From Pezicula radicicola (taxonomy: Eukaryota; Ascomycota; Leotiomycetes; Helotiales; Dermateaceae), in NCBI GenBank assembly GCA_003008705.1, contig PDUO01000008.1:868001-932000 (forward strand): a stretch of 64,000 nt of DNA, read 5' to 3'. Position 1 is the first letter of the stretch, and every line of letters begins with the position of its first letter. The translations under genes and the position numbers were made by a program. Below, piece after piece: positions 48,191 through 59,868 of this stretch. Under the pieces are notes generated by a model. The model saw only the letters and a program-made list of their open reading frames with translations, was not told the origin of the DNA and ran no database searches.

Positions 48191-51100
48191 GGTGACTGAG
48201 AGAGAAAAAAAGCGAATTGGATATGAAGATCGATTGATAGAGAGAAATGAAATAAAAAGGTCATAAAAAGATCAATGAGATTGATATAAAATCGAATATG
48301 AAGAGAACACTTTCTTTGAAATCGCAGCACAGCTGCACAATTGTGTTTAAAAAAAGTCGATTGATTTTCTTCGCCAGTATATAAGTTCACAGCGCAAAGG
48401 CCACTATTGAAATGGGAGGCTTAAGACACTTGTTTTACATTGTGCCGCATTGAAAGTTCGAGGTAGAATAGGGGTGGCTGACGACCTCCATGCGATTGGC
48501 TCTTATGATTTGTGTGTTTGACCACCTGAACATTAGGTCTGAGTCTAATTCTTCGAGATCTTGCCATTAATGCGCCAATTCCAGCCTTATCCAACAAAAA
48601 TACAGATCTGATGGATACTCCCGCAGGAGGCTCATGTAGCTCATCAGCTAAAATCTCCAGTCGTCCTATGGACTTGCTTGGTTCACACTCCCTCGTGCAA
48701 TAACTAACCGAGGATGTTATACGGTCTAAATTTACCACGACTACCTAAGATATGAGAATATTGGCTTGCTGGGGCATGTGGGGGAGCTACAGTTAACGAA
48801 CCGTGGAGAGAGGGAGATATAGTAGTATGAATGGCCTACGAGGATGCCAGGAGAGTCAATTCCTTTGGAGAGTTAGCAGAGGTTTATTTTTTAAGTTCGC
48901 AGATTTTGCCACTCAAAACACATTCTCGCATCGGGCACTCCCGCACCCGTAGCAAGCGCATATTCTCGTACCTTTTTGTACCTAGACGGTACAATAATCT
49001 TCACCTTTTACTGTTCCTCCGGAAGTTTATTCTTGCAGAAAAGTACTCGAGTACTGTACTAGCAAGTGTTACCCGCAAGGGAAATCTGCGCATCGTGATG
49101 TGTGATCTTGTATCTTGGTAAGTCTTGCTTCTGTAACGACTCGAGTTCCGAAAACTAATATGTCATGTTACTGACGCATCCTTTACCATATGATAGTAAA
49201 TCACTATGACGACTTGAAAAGATTTCTCTCCTTATCTACATCCTGCCACACGGACCCGTGGGCCTTTTGTTTTGTTGAGCGCGGTGGCTGTAACCATTGG
49301 TGCTGCACAGCCTCATCCCCGTTCGAACCACATCACGCATGCCAATTACGGTAGCTGTTCGTCCACTCGCTCTCCCATAAATTTCGCCACCAGAATAATC
49401 ACTTCACTATTTATCTTGAATTAAGCGACTTGCGGCCTCCAGATGGAGGATTCCTTCGGGTATCTGCACTTTCATAGAATAAAATCCCTCATCTCGAGCA
49501 GTCCGGCACCTCGTCTTGTGTAGGTGTAACTGAAACCCGAAATTCTGGGGATCTTATCGCCTTATTGTTCACTTTCATATAGCAGATTACCTTGAAAACC
49601 AGTCATTGGGATACGCAGGCCAAAGAGCCATTCAGCTATGGCATCAAGCGAGCCTCTATCTGAGTTGCAGATATGACGACAGTATAAGAGTTCCACGTCT
49701 AACATTCTAAATTGCAAGTAATGCCTTAGCTAGAGAAGCCGGGGTAAAAGAGGGGACACGTTTGAATGATCCATCATATATAGACTCGATTGCGGGGGAG
49801 AGGTTTATTAGACGTTCTACAAGGACTCCACTGGATGCATGAACGATATGGTTTCCGTTTCAATATCGATTGAATGAGTTCTAATTGAACCTCACTGACG
49901 CCGACTACTTCTGCAAGAATCTCATCAGCAATATCCTCCGGTTGGGAGAAGAGTAGCCACGGCAATGCAGAGCCCAGTTTTCAATGTTCCTTGTTCGGTT
50001 ACAGCAAGGTCGCAAACGAGGTGCCGAAGATATATGCCAGAAAATATGATGTAGCACATGCTTTTAAGAGAAGTCAATTCGGATATGACTTTGTCCATGT
50101 TTTGCCTGCCAACGGGCCAAAGCTTGAAAAGTTCACACATATCAGAACCAGGACGAATATGAACGGATCAACGCCTGTTGCGGACAGCCTAACAATGGCA
50201 GCCGTGCTCGACTATGTTGTTCTTTTAACTATTGCAAACCAATCGAACTGCCTCTGTTATTGAAAACTCGACTGAAGTTGTTGAACCAAGGCCTCTGCTG
50301 CTGCGTTCGACGCAAGAGGTATCATTATGCGTAATAAGATCAGGCATTTCCCTTCTGGTGGTCTCCGTCTGAATAAAGACAATTGTGCTGAATTGATACA
50401 TTAGGAGTAATGAGACTGCCTCATGGAACTCGAAACAACCACTTCAACAACGTCCATACTTCTTCAGTACCTCGATTTTACAACCGAAAATATAGTAGAG
50501 CTGGATTCTATATCCGTAAATTATCTCACAATTTAGTTGACAAAGAGCTGTTATAACTGACACAGAATAGAAGATTGAACCTACAGCCTCATTCTAAGGT
50601 TACACCATTCGAAATAACATCACATGTCCACGCCCATGAACAGTGGTCTCCCATTCGCACTACTCAACCCATCCGGATAAAAACAGGCTTTGTTCAAGCA
50701 ATGGAGGCATTTACTGTATAGAGGCTTCATAGCGGGAAACCCTCCGAATTGATGGAAATAATTATCTTGGCAACATTGTTGTCTTATGACAAAGGTAGGA
50801 GATTATAAGCTCGGGCAGTCCACATCCAGTGCGAAAGCTGACAATCCGACAGCAGGATTTCTTTGAGAGTTGGAAGATATTTAAGTTCTTCTGGTACTCT
50901 GGTGGTGATAGATGAGTGTATCGCAAGACTCAAGCTTACAGAAAATTGAATCAGTCCACGTCTGGGAAACGAGTGGAACGCTGTGCATGCATGAGAGATC
51001 ATGTGTACAAAGCGAATCCAATCAGTTCAAAGTAACATTCATCGAGTTTGTTGCACATGTGGCTGACATAGTGACGTGTTCAAGACTTTGAGCCAACGAG

Positions 51101-51396
51101 GATGGATCATGGAGCTGTCACAGAGGTCAAAAACAACTTAAAGACAGCCTCTTCCGCGCAGCCTCGCAGTTCGCCTGGCTTACATCGAGGTATTTCCCAT
51201 AAATACATGTTCGTTTACTCGTCTCTTTTTCACCTTGCATGCATAATGTTGAGGCTGTGCCAGGACGTCACCCTGCACGTAGCATATATGTGTATATTGA
51301 TGGACTAGTCTTCTTTGACGTTTTGACTATTCAGAAATACCGCGGATACCCAAAAATTTTGCTTCTCTCTCTGACAGTCATTAAAGAGAGTGAAAG
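48191..51396. other. Gene-poor interval
   Basis: Promoter side of the rhodopsin-domain gene, then about 3 kb without a supported gene. Minus-strand peptides at 49774-50140 (including EDIADEILAEVVGVSEVQLE) and 50784-50960 (TRVPEELKYLPTLKEILLSD) look like remnants of coding sequence but have no continuous exon structure. The last few hundred bases are the promoter of the HeLo-like gene. Confidence 0.45.
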
Positions 51397-54174
51397 ATGG
51401 CAGAGGCAGTAGGTCTTGGAGCTTCTGTCCTCACGTTCGTCGGACTTGCTGGAAGTATTCTGCAAGGCTGCATATTCATCCGTACTTTGCTCGATGATAT
51501 CAAAGACGCCCCAACGGATATACAAACATTGAAATCGGAACTGGCTATTTTCCAAACATCTCTGGACTCCTTCCGAATACGCCTTGTCAGCGAAGGCCAC
51601 ATTGATGAAGATGCTCGCCTTGCCCTCGAATATTGCAACAAAGCGATCAGAACATTGCAAACGACAGTGCAAAAACTAGGAAATTCGAATTGGAAATGGA
51701 TTAATAATTTTCGCACAATTGTTCGGAAGGACACGGTCATGAAGCATATCAGAACTCTGGGCAGGGCAAGGTCATCGATATTAGCTTGTCAACTAAACAT
51801 GGCTATGTACGTAGACGAATAGTCCTTCAGAAGTTGGCTAAGTATTAACTCTGATTAATTCAGCTCGCTGGGACAAAGACACGCGCAAGAGTCGAGAGAA
51901 GCAACGACCACTTTGACAGCTCTAATAGATCGAACAATGCCATGGCCAACAATAACAAGTCCTGCTGAAGGTCGAGATCTGGCCCCTGGCGATGTGCAAG
52001 TACTGTCACGGACTGGATCTCATGAGAGAAAAAACAGATTACAAGGTACAGTTAATAGGGTCTCAAGAGGATCTTCTCCTTCGAGGGCTGTGTACCATGT
52101 TGAAATACAAAATATGTATGCTGGCTACGGTGATACAAGTGGCATTCCCACCGTCCTGGTCAACATAGCGAAGGACACCATCCGAGGCGTTCTTGTAGAG
52201 TATTATTTACAGCCGAACTTACTTAGTCCGCGGCAAGTTCAAACTACCACGGCTGTTGGCTTCTCTTCCCCAAGGCCATCAAATTCATTTCAGCCAGTAC
52301 ACACAGGCCTGCGTCGACGTAAAATAGTTCATCGAATGACGGAACACAAGATATACCAGCGTGCTCTTGGCACAGTCACTATATCTACCACGACTATTCA
52401 ATGTAAAAACTTTTCCAAGGACAGCTGGGCCGATGATGTCTTAAGCGCCACGACAAGCACTACTATTCGACTTGATCCAGATCCAGAGCTCCTTCGTGCC
52501 CGCTTGTTTTGTACAACGTCGCAATCCCAGTACCATGCTGGGTTCGATCCGATTCTTAGGGTCTCAAACGGAATCCGGCATGATGCTCCAATTGTGACTG
52601 CTTGTCGGAGCGGGGATTTTCATGCTGTTCGTCTCCTATTTGCAAATAGAAGCGCCTCTCCTTTTGATCGCACAGAGAGCATAGGCGAACTGTCCCTTCT
52701 GCAGATTGTTTTCAAGGAGATTCTTCTGAATATCGACCAACCCCAATCTCAGAGTTTGCCTGGCCTCTGCCAACTATTCAAATTTCTCGTCGATCAAGGG
52801 CTGGATCCTGGACAGCTTGGCATACAATATCAACCACTGAAGTGGGCCTCTGAAGCTACAGGGGCATATATTTTAACATGTAGTTTCTGCTTCTCGAAAA
52901 AATTTGGTAGATACTACGATTGTAATATCTGCGCGAATGGAGATTATACTCTCTGTAGTGACTGCTTGGCCTCAGAACGACGTTGTATGAACCCACAACA
53001 TCACAAAGACCAACCACTCCAGGACGTCACGCAGAGTCGTATAATGAGGGTCAGCTCTGCAATAGATAGTCTTGCTTCTCTGAATGCCTCACACGACTTT
53101 GAGCCATACATTGTTGATGTAGCTCGTATCATCATCCATCGAAGCATTGAAGATCCCTTCCAATACGCTGAACTAAGCGAAATGTTCTGGTATCGAAATG
53201 TAGTGGGTATCGAGTCACCAATCTGTCCCTTGATTTTAGGCCAGGAAGAATGGTGGCCAAGTTGGGACAAGGATAGCACACCCCCGCCTCCGGATACAGC
53301 ACCTTTGGTCATGGCAAATAACTACTTGCTTCGAGATCCTAAGGCATCTGCATTCCGCGCTTGGCTTGATTTTGTTGCGTTCAGCGACCAAGGGACCACA
53401 AAATGGAGAGCGTTAGCTTGGAGTATTGACCAATCACAGTCTGCTGGGAACGAGAAAGAATATAAGGAGTTAATCATCGGCTATGTTATAGCAGGATTAG
53501 AGGCCGACACGAGAAGGTTGTACAGATATTACCTACTACTAAAGAGAATAGGTCGACTTTCGTGGCTACAAGAGGCACTGCGTCGCTGTGGGGACTGGTT
53601 GGAAGACTTCAACTTCACTGAGCTGGATTTTTGGCTTAGCTTTTTAGCTCTGAATCAACCAGACACAGACTGGTCTGAACCCATCAGAAGTATTCTTCAA
53701 AAAGATTCGAACGAATTGGAAAATCACAACCAGCAGCGTATCATGTCGTACGCAGTGGCCATATTGGCGGATGCCGACGCTAAATTTGTTCCTCGTCATA
53801 TCCTGCCAAAGTTAGTCCCAATCTTAAAAGCAAAAGACCGACTCTCGTTGTTGAAAGAAGCGTTGGGGCGGTCCCAAGCCTTTGTGGATACAGCAGACGA
53901 TCTGGTAGAACAGGATCTATACGTTTCACTGGCATACCAACTAGCGTTTCTCGAGACAAAGGATTTCTTTCAGGCCGGCGAAATTAGATATCAGGAAATT
54001 GATGTGGGAGAATTTGGATTTGCCAAGGCATACCTTTATAGGCTAGGAGGATATGGGAGCTTTTTTATTACTCCTAACAGAAAGCTTCCGACATACGTTC
54101 ATCCAGAATGGCCACGGGAAGATCCTGATAGAACTTGCGAAAGTATGAGGCTACGATTCAAGAATTATTACTAG
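51397..54174 (+). CDS. HeLo-like N-terminal domain / ZZ-type zinc finger protein
   Basis: Two exons (51397-51806 and 51864-54174) give 906 residues. Residues 1 to about 137 resemble the HeLo-like or STAND-N-terminal domains of fungal NLR-related proteins: MAEAVGLGASVLTFVGLAGS, then a helical segment LDDIKDAPTDIQTLKSEL, typical for these cell-death and signalling modules. At about 375-395 lies a single ankyrin-like unit (APIVTACRSGDFHAVRLLF). At about 474-517 is a ZZ-type zinc finger: CSFC, then YYDCNIC, GDYTLCSDC and a Cys/His pair CMNPQHH. The C-terminal 390 residues are mostly helical, with no recognised domain and no NACHT or NB-ARC P-loop. Fungal proteins with this N-terminus are often linked to heterokaryon incompatibility or to NLR-like defence, but here that is inference. 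The ankyrin and ZZ modules suggest protein or peptide recognition. Confidence 0.8.
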
Positions 54175-54982
54175 GTCAAATTGATACCCAAAGCGTTTGA
54201 GACACTTGGCCCATGAATAAGGCTTTTTCACAGCAGATAGCCAAATTTCGTGACTATAGCATGCATAATCAACCTATCTAGCAGTGCTTATTCATTGTAG
54301 TGCATCCAAATAGCAGTTTTTTCATCTCATTCCATTACATCAAAATCATCGGAAATATATTTCTATTTTCTTTGTTACTTGCTAGCGCTGTACTCTGGCG
54401 ACCACGCCCAAGCAGCTCGAGCTCGAATCATTAGGCAGCTCTGGGGTGGCTTAAAACCGCTAAAGTGGGATATGAGCGAGGAAAATATATCGTCGAATGA
54501 TGGGATAACGCCGAATAGGAAATTCTTGTGCTCAAGAGCAACCCATTTATAATTAGCCTTGCACCTTAGCGTGCTACGGCTTGGCATCTGAAATTCCATT
54601 CCTTGATAAAACCTGCTCCTTGTCTGTCTTGTTAAACCAAGACGATTATTAATACTCTTTAAAGTTACTACCATCTTTATAGTTTCATGGGTTTATGTTG
54701 TGAAAGACAATAAGTCTCTCCTCGCTAAACACCACTTATCCTGCTCGGCTGTCTTAAAACACTAGCTCTCTAAGCAAGGGGACAAGATCTATGGATTCTA
54801 GTATGGTAAAGAGGACGGTATACTCAATTGACTTCAATTTAATATCGCATATATCAAAAGGTGTTGTGATATGGAGCCCTAAAATACTGCTAGGCAAAGC
54901 GGAACTCGCTTGAGAACTAATTACCAAATCAACAACAAAAGATTTAACCAAGCATCCCACAACACAATCCCCAAATCTAGCC
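54175..54982. other. Convergent intergenic interval
   Basis: Between the HeLo-like gene (+) and the beta-lactamase-like gene (-). Open frames at 54375-54674 and 54754-54996 on the minus strand lack motifs. No gene supported. Confidence 0.5.
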
Positions 54983-56447
54983 TTACTTTGCCCCACCCTC
55001 TTCGATCATATTGATCCTTCGATACATCTCTCTCTCAAATGCCCTCTGTAACTCACCAACCTGCACGTCCCCAAACGGCACAACCTGAGCTGCAAAAAAG
55101 CAAGCCAACCCATCTTCTCTGTCAATAGTCCAAAGCAAGTTCGGTAACCCACTCCAACACAGCGTTCCCTTCTTCCTGCCATCCTTTAAATCAGTAGTAA
55201 CTATCATACCACCCAAACCCCAATCCAAACCCGTTCCCTCAGGAACACTAGCAAAAGTATCTTTGAAAAACGGCATTGACATAAATCCTGCATATGTTTC
55301 TTTTGCTGCCTGAGAAAGTTGTGGTTTAAACATTTCTTCGACAGCTTCTGGTTTTAGGAGTTTGGTATCGTTTTTGAGGATGGAGGTTAGGATTTTTAGA
55401 TAATCGGTAGCTGACCCGTAGGAGCCTTGTCCACCAAATTCATCCACCGTAGGATCATCATACAATATCTCTCCCGGATCGAGACCTCTCAATTTACCAG
55501 TTCTGGGGTATACACCAAGAGACAAAACAGGATCAGGGATACCTTGTCTAGCTGCAAGTGCTACAAGTCGAGCTCTCATATCAGGTCTTTGTTCCAGATG
55601 GAACGTCATGTCTTTAATCCCTAGCGGCTCCCAGATATAAGCTTGCATGTAGTCCTGCAGAGATAGATTTGTAAGTCGTGAGATTAGTATACCGGCCCAA
55701 TCGAGTCCACTACCATATTCCCATGATGTACCTGGTTCGAAGGCTAGGGGTGTATTGATACGCTGTAGTATTGGCATTCCGCTGGCACCGCTTGCTTCAC
55801 CGCGGCTTTGGCGCCACCGCATGATGTTGGGATTCATCATATCGTAGCACATGCCAGAGGTGTGAGTGAGCAACATGCTGTGAATATCAACTTAGTATCA
55901 CTCACTATTCGAGTCCTTCTATCCACCAAGAGAAAGAAAGAAAGACAGAAGAAAGGAAGGGGAATTGAAAGGAAGGAGTGGAAAATAAGGTAGAAGTACA
56001 AACCGCAAAGTAATCTTTGTCGTTGCTTTCGTATAAACAGGGTCATCACTCTCTTCAGCAAAGCTGACAATTTGCAGATCACCGAATTCCTTAAGCGTAG
56101 GAGAGACATCTTCATCCAGCTTCACGAGACCTTTCTCGACACATTGTAGAGCAGCGATTGTTGTCATTAGCTTGGTGCAGGAAGCAAGTGTGAACACTGC
56201 ATCGAGCCCAATTGGTAGCGATGAGGGGTCTAGGGTTTGGTTGCCAAATGATTTTGAGTAGTTGAAGTTACCTTGGATCCGATGTTAGTTCTTGGTACTT
56301 TGGTACTTTGGTTTGGAGACAATTAAGGAATTCTCAAAGCATGGGAGGGAGGGGAGACGCACCAGATGCATCACATGCCAATAGCACCACGCCTCCAATG
56401 ATTTGGTCGTCAACCGTCGCTTGGAATGTTTCTTCTAAGGAAGCCAT
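54983..56447 (-). CDS. Serine beta-lactamase-like hydrolase (class C / LovD-EstB fold)
   Basis: Three exons give 415 residues: 56447-56363, 56271-56004 and 55877-54983. The active-site motif SCTK (Ser59-x-x-Lys62, in FTLASCTKLMT) and the second motif Y-G-S (Tyr172, in SWEYGSGLDWAG) fit serine beta-lactamase/penicillin-binding-protein-like enzymes. MLLTHTSGMCYDM and PLGIKDMTFH are also typical of this family. Fungal members include esterases and acyltransferases such as LovD, so the substrate is unknown and antibiotic resistance should not be assumed. The protein has no signal peptide, so it is probably cytosolic. Introns are 91 and 126 nt and all phases agree. There is no biosynthetic cluster around it that would assign an acyltransfer role. 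Confidence 0.9.
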
Positions 56448-57411
56448 AATTTCTTTGCAATTTCAATGAGGTTTTGGTATGTGAAAGTAAATTGTGAAAG
56501 GCAGGATGATGAGTGAAATATAAGAAGTTGGAGCTTATAAAGAAAGAGGCACAGCAAGATAATGACAGGTCGCTACTTCGGCCGAATGAACCTCCCGCTT
56601 ATGTGAGCGGGTCCTTGTGGGGTTGAAGTGATCAGTCAAGGACTAATAAACACTTGACTAGAAAGCACTTGAAAACTAGAAACCACATTGTAGCCTAAAT
56701 TTTGTTGGATATTTGAAGTAACAGTCTATTCTGTTTAGCCTCAAAATTTCTAGTTGTTTTCTTCATTCTTATTCTTTTTTGGCAATTGACAGGAGCTTCT
56801 AAACGAAAGTAGGTACTAGCTTAACTGAGATCTTAAATCTCCCTACCTACCGAAAAACTCAGTAACTACTTTACTAGCTTTGTCTTATATTCTATAGTAG
56901 AGGTAAGTTTTTAAGAAAGAATATATTACATAACTCTAATAACTGCCTATTGCCTCTCCTAAAGTACTGCTGTACATAAAACCTGTTGCTAGTTGTTAAA
57001 GTTTATAAGGGGTATACTTAAGCCTCTATTTTATGACGAATTAGCTTATAAAGCATTACTTGTTATATTTTATCTTCGTGCTTAAGGGATAGTGTTGAAA
57101 AGTAAGCTGAAGGGCAGAATTAAGAGAAGGGTTTAGAAATCTGTAGTTACTAGGGAGTTTGTTTCAATAGAGAGTGCATTAAGCTACTGTTATTACTATT
57201 GTCTCTAAAGCCTGTAATAGAACCAGATGATTCTGGCTTATTTTACAGTTACCGTGGAAGTAAAGCTGTTTCCTTTCTATTTATCGAAAGGGGCGCTCGT
57301 TTACACAGTTTTCATAATTGAAAACCCAGCACGGCCACAGAATGGCAAGCATTCAACTCTGACTAAGAACTACGGGTAATAATACACCGAAACTTATGCA
57401 GTCTTTCAAGA
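56448..57411. other. AT-rich intergenic interval
   Basis: Promoter of the beta-lactamase-like gene and 3' side of the ERCC8-like gene. 56650-57280 is AT-rich and without coding frames; it could be an old RIP-mutated element, but no terminal repeats are seen. Confidence 0.4.
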
Positions 57412-58929
57412 TCATCCAAAGCTAATTTTCTGCCTCGTCAGACCTCTAAAAACATCATCCAACACCCTCCTCTTCCTCTTACCAGCCTCCGTCTCATCAT
57501 CACGTTTCCCAGCACTCTCTTCCTCCTCTTCGTCCAGCATAACATCTTCTTTTGTGCGCGGTACCCATGCTCTAATTTGCCCATCCAAATGCCCAGAATA
57601 GAAACCATCGGCGGCGCTCCTCCATGTAAGAGCGGTAACTCGGTTGCGAATATTGCGTTCTCCGGTCCTGGAATGGAGTGCTGCAATGCCTGGACCTGGA
57701 ACTTTGAGCCGCTTTAGCAGCCTTCCTTCGTGTAGCTCAAAGACAAGGACTTCTTGCTCATTGGGATAAAAGAGCATCTCCTTTCCACCAAGAACCATCG
57801 CCGTTGGGGATGCGAGTAAGGGAAGAGTTGAAAGATGACTGTTCTTCAAGGTTGGGCCAAAACTCGCAAGTGTATTGGCTCCTCTACCGGCGTCCCATAC
57901 TCGGACACGTTCATCGTGACCTGCCGAAATTATATAAGAGCCATCGTCTGTCCAAGTAAGGCCATTCACTGCGCCGTGGTGTGCCTTTCCTGTGCCTCTT
58001 GCTCTAGCTTCTTTCCCCATCCCGTCTGTATCAATAATGCCAGTAGAATCTTCCATATCCAGCAGGCCCAAAGACCCTCCACTCTTCCTGATATCCCAAA
58101 GGCGGATTGTGCCATCTATGCCTCCACTTGCCAGTATATGTTCTGTTTGTGGACTCCATGCTACTGAGAGTAGGGCCCCGTTATGGCCTGCAAGCGAGTG
58201 TGTGCTAGATCCGGTGCGGAGATCGACAAGGCGAACTGCAGGATGCTGAGTTGCACAGGCTACGAGCAGGTGTTTGGCAATCGGAGATATGGCATGAGTA
58301 TAGATAATTGAATTTAGGTCAAAGGTGGTGGCGATAGATAGTGTCTCGGTTTCATAGACGTTTAGGTGATGGTCAAAAGATGAGGACATAAACGCTGCAG
58401 AATCGAACGGATAGAAACTGAGATGTGTGATGCCAAATTTGTGCGCTGCGCTCTGTTGCCTAAAACAAGTAAGAGTCTGCTTTTTGTCATGAACAACAGG
58501 GCATACCGAGAGACCGTCGCGGTTGGCTTAAAGGTATGAATTACTGCCGCATTCGAAGCCTCATTTAAATTCCACAGTTTTATACTTGAGTCAACGCCTC
58601 CAGATAAAAGTCTGATCAAGGTCAGCGCGCTCTTTACATTGCTCGGCGCAAACTGCTCACATTCTCCCTTCAAAGCGATCAATACAGAGCGCATTTACGC
58701 CAGCTTGATGTGCCCATGATTTTCCTACTGTATTTATACTTCCATCTTCACTTCGTTTCGAATGTGAGCTGGGAGCAGCCCGCTCTGCTGCTGCTACTTC
58801 TTTCTCGCCACCATTGAAACGTAACTTGGGCGCATATTGAACGGCATTGATCAGCTGCGTCGTGTGCAGACGTGCAAAGGCTTGAGGGCCGAGATTGCCC
58901 GTTGATCGATCAAACAACAGCTGATTCAT
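57412..58929 (-). CDS. WD40 repeat protein, ERCC8/CSA-like
   Basis: Three exons give 473 residues: 58929-58661, 58611-58507 and 58459-57412. The N-terminal segment HQAGVNALCIDRFEGRILLSGGVDSSIKLWN matches the start of CSA (ERCC8, and Ckn1 in fission yeast). Further WD units follow: HLSFYPFDSAAFMSSSFDHH, GHNGALLSVAW, GGIDGTIRLWD, HHGAVNGLTW and GHDERVRVWDAG, giving about seven blades. In animals CSA is a DDB1-CUL4 substrate receptor in transcription-coupled nucleotide excision repair; the same nuclear role is inferred here. The C-terminal tail (EEEEESAGKRDDETE, then KRKRR) is charged and contains a possible nuclear localisation signal. Exon phases all match. The start is the first ATG in frame after the divergent promoter. 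Confidence 0.85.
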
Positions 58930-59184
58930 ACATTTGTAGCTCAAGAGGTTGATATGGGATGAGTGTAGTTGTAGATGTGGTTGAGGAGCTGACGTGATGC
59001 TGAGGCTGAAGAATAATTATTTCAGCCTCATCTAGCTAGACTGGCGCGCGTCATCGCGTCTTTCTTGGGCGAGCAATCTTAAATCACCTGAATTGTCCCA
59101 GACCTTCCAGGTTAGGACTTGTTACATTCCTAGGCACATCAGTCTTATATCCTCTTTTCTTCACCATAAGAACAACAAGTCAGT
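58930..59184. promoter_or_regulatory. 255-bp divergent promoter, ERCC8-like / Rrn10-like
   Basis: The two start codons (58929 on minus, 59185 on plus) are only 255 bp apart, so they share regulatory DNA. No specific site is claimed. Confidence 0.6.
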
Positions 59185-59868
59185 ATGACGTCTAAAGCTC
59201 GGTCACAAAACAAATTTCTATATCCTCCGAGTAATCAGGATAACTCAAGTCAGAGGCAAAGAGGGCAAAAGCAGCGACAGGCTACAGTATACGATGCTGT
59301 CGCAGGTAATTTTCACCAAATTATTCTTTTCGCAGATACTTATGCTTACAACTATATAGGTCGCATTTCTGCGGCAGGCTTCATCCCCAAGCAAGTGGCC
59401 ATATCTTCAACCAGAGATACCGCATCCACATCTACCACTGCCGTCGGCCCTGAATCTGTGTTATTCAGAGGGAAAAATGCCCCCACCAGATACGCTGAAT
59501 CCGATTTCTACTTTGCAAACGAGAGGGATCTGCCCGTGGACCTTCCGAACTCTGATCTGCTAAAGGCAGTCCATTGTTATACATCTGATTTCTACTCACG
59601 TGCTACCCCAGACGCAGGCGCTGGAGACTGGCGCAGCTTGGATGAGACGGCATTGATTGCGTTAGGAATTCTGATGGAGGAAAGCACACGAGAATTACTA
59701 GGCCAAACTGGAGACCTGGCTTTCACTGACGGCGAGGAGATACTTGGCACTCGCCCATCGGAGACGTCTTCTGGCAGAAGCCAGCCTCGCAGCGTCATAG
59801 CAGATGTGAAGGTTGCCACAAGCAACCGCGCAAAGCGACGAAAGCTCCGCGATGAAGTCAATGATTAA
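59185..59868 (+). CDS. Rrn10-like subunit of the RNA polymerase I upstream activating factor
   Basis: Two exons, 59185-59305 and 59360-59868, give 209 residues. The middle contains SDLLKAVHCYTSDFYSRA followed by SLDETALIALGILMEESTRELL. This order (a His-x-Tyr helix, then S-x-DETxLIxLGxLxE) matches yeast Rrn10, part of the UAF complex that binds the rDNA promoter upstream element. The N-terminus is Gln/Arg-rich and the C-terminus has the basic cluster NRAKRRKLRDE, a likely nuclear signal. The intron is 54 nt, in frame and stop-free, so it could be read through. Identification rests on short motifs recalled from the yeast protein, so moderate confidence. Confidence 0.65.
   Translation: MTSKARSQNKFLYPPSNQDNSSQRQRGQKQRQATVYDAVAGNFHQIILFADTYAYNYIGRISAAGFIPKQVAISSTRDTASTSTTAVGPESVLFRGKNAPTRYAESDFYFANERDLPVDLPNSDLLKAVHCYTSDFYSRATPDAGAGDWRSLDETALIALGILMEESTRELLGQTGDLAFTDGEEILGTRPSETSSGRSQPRSVIADVKVATSNRAKRRKLRDEVND

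Noticed and set aside
48421..48738. Minus-strand 105-codon frame beyond the rhodopsin-domain gene
   Set aside because: No start ATG that fits, no motif and no splice partner.
54983..56447. Secondary-metabolite cluster around the LovD-like protein
   Set aside because: No polyketide synthase, NRPS, terpene cyclase or tailoring enzymes are present in the window.
10419..58929. DNA-repair gene cluster (ERCC6L2-like and ERCC8-like in one window)
   Set aside because: The two genes are 44 kb apart with many unrelated genes between; co-occurrence is likely chance.
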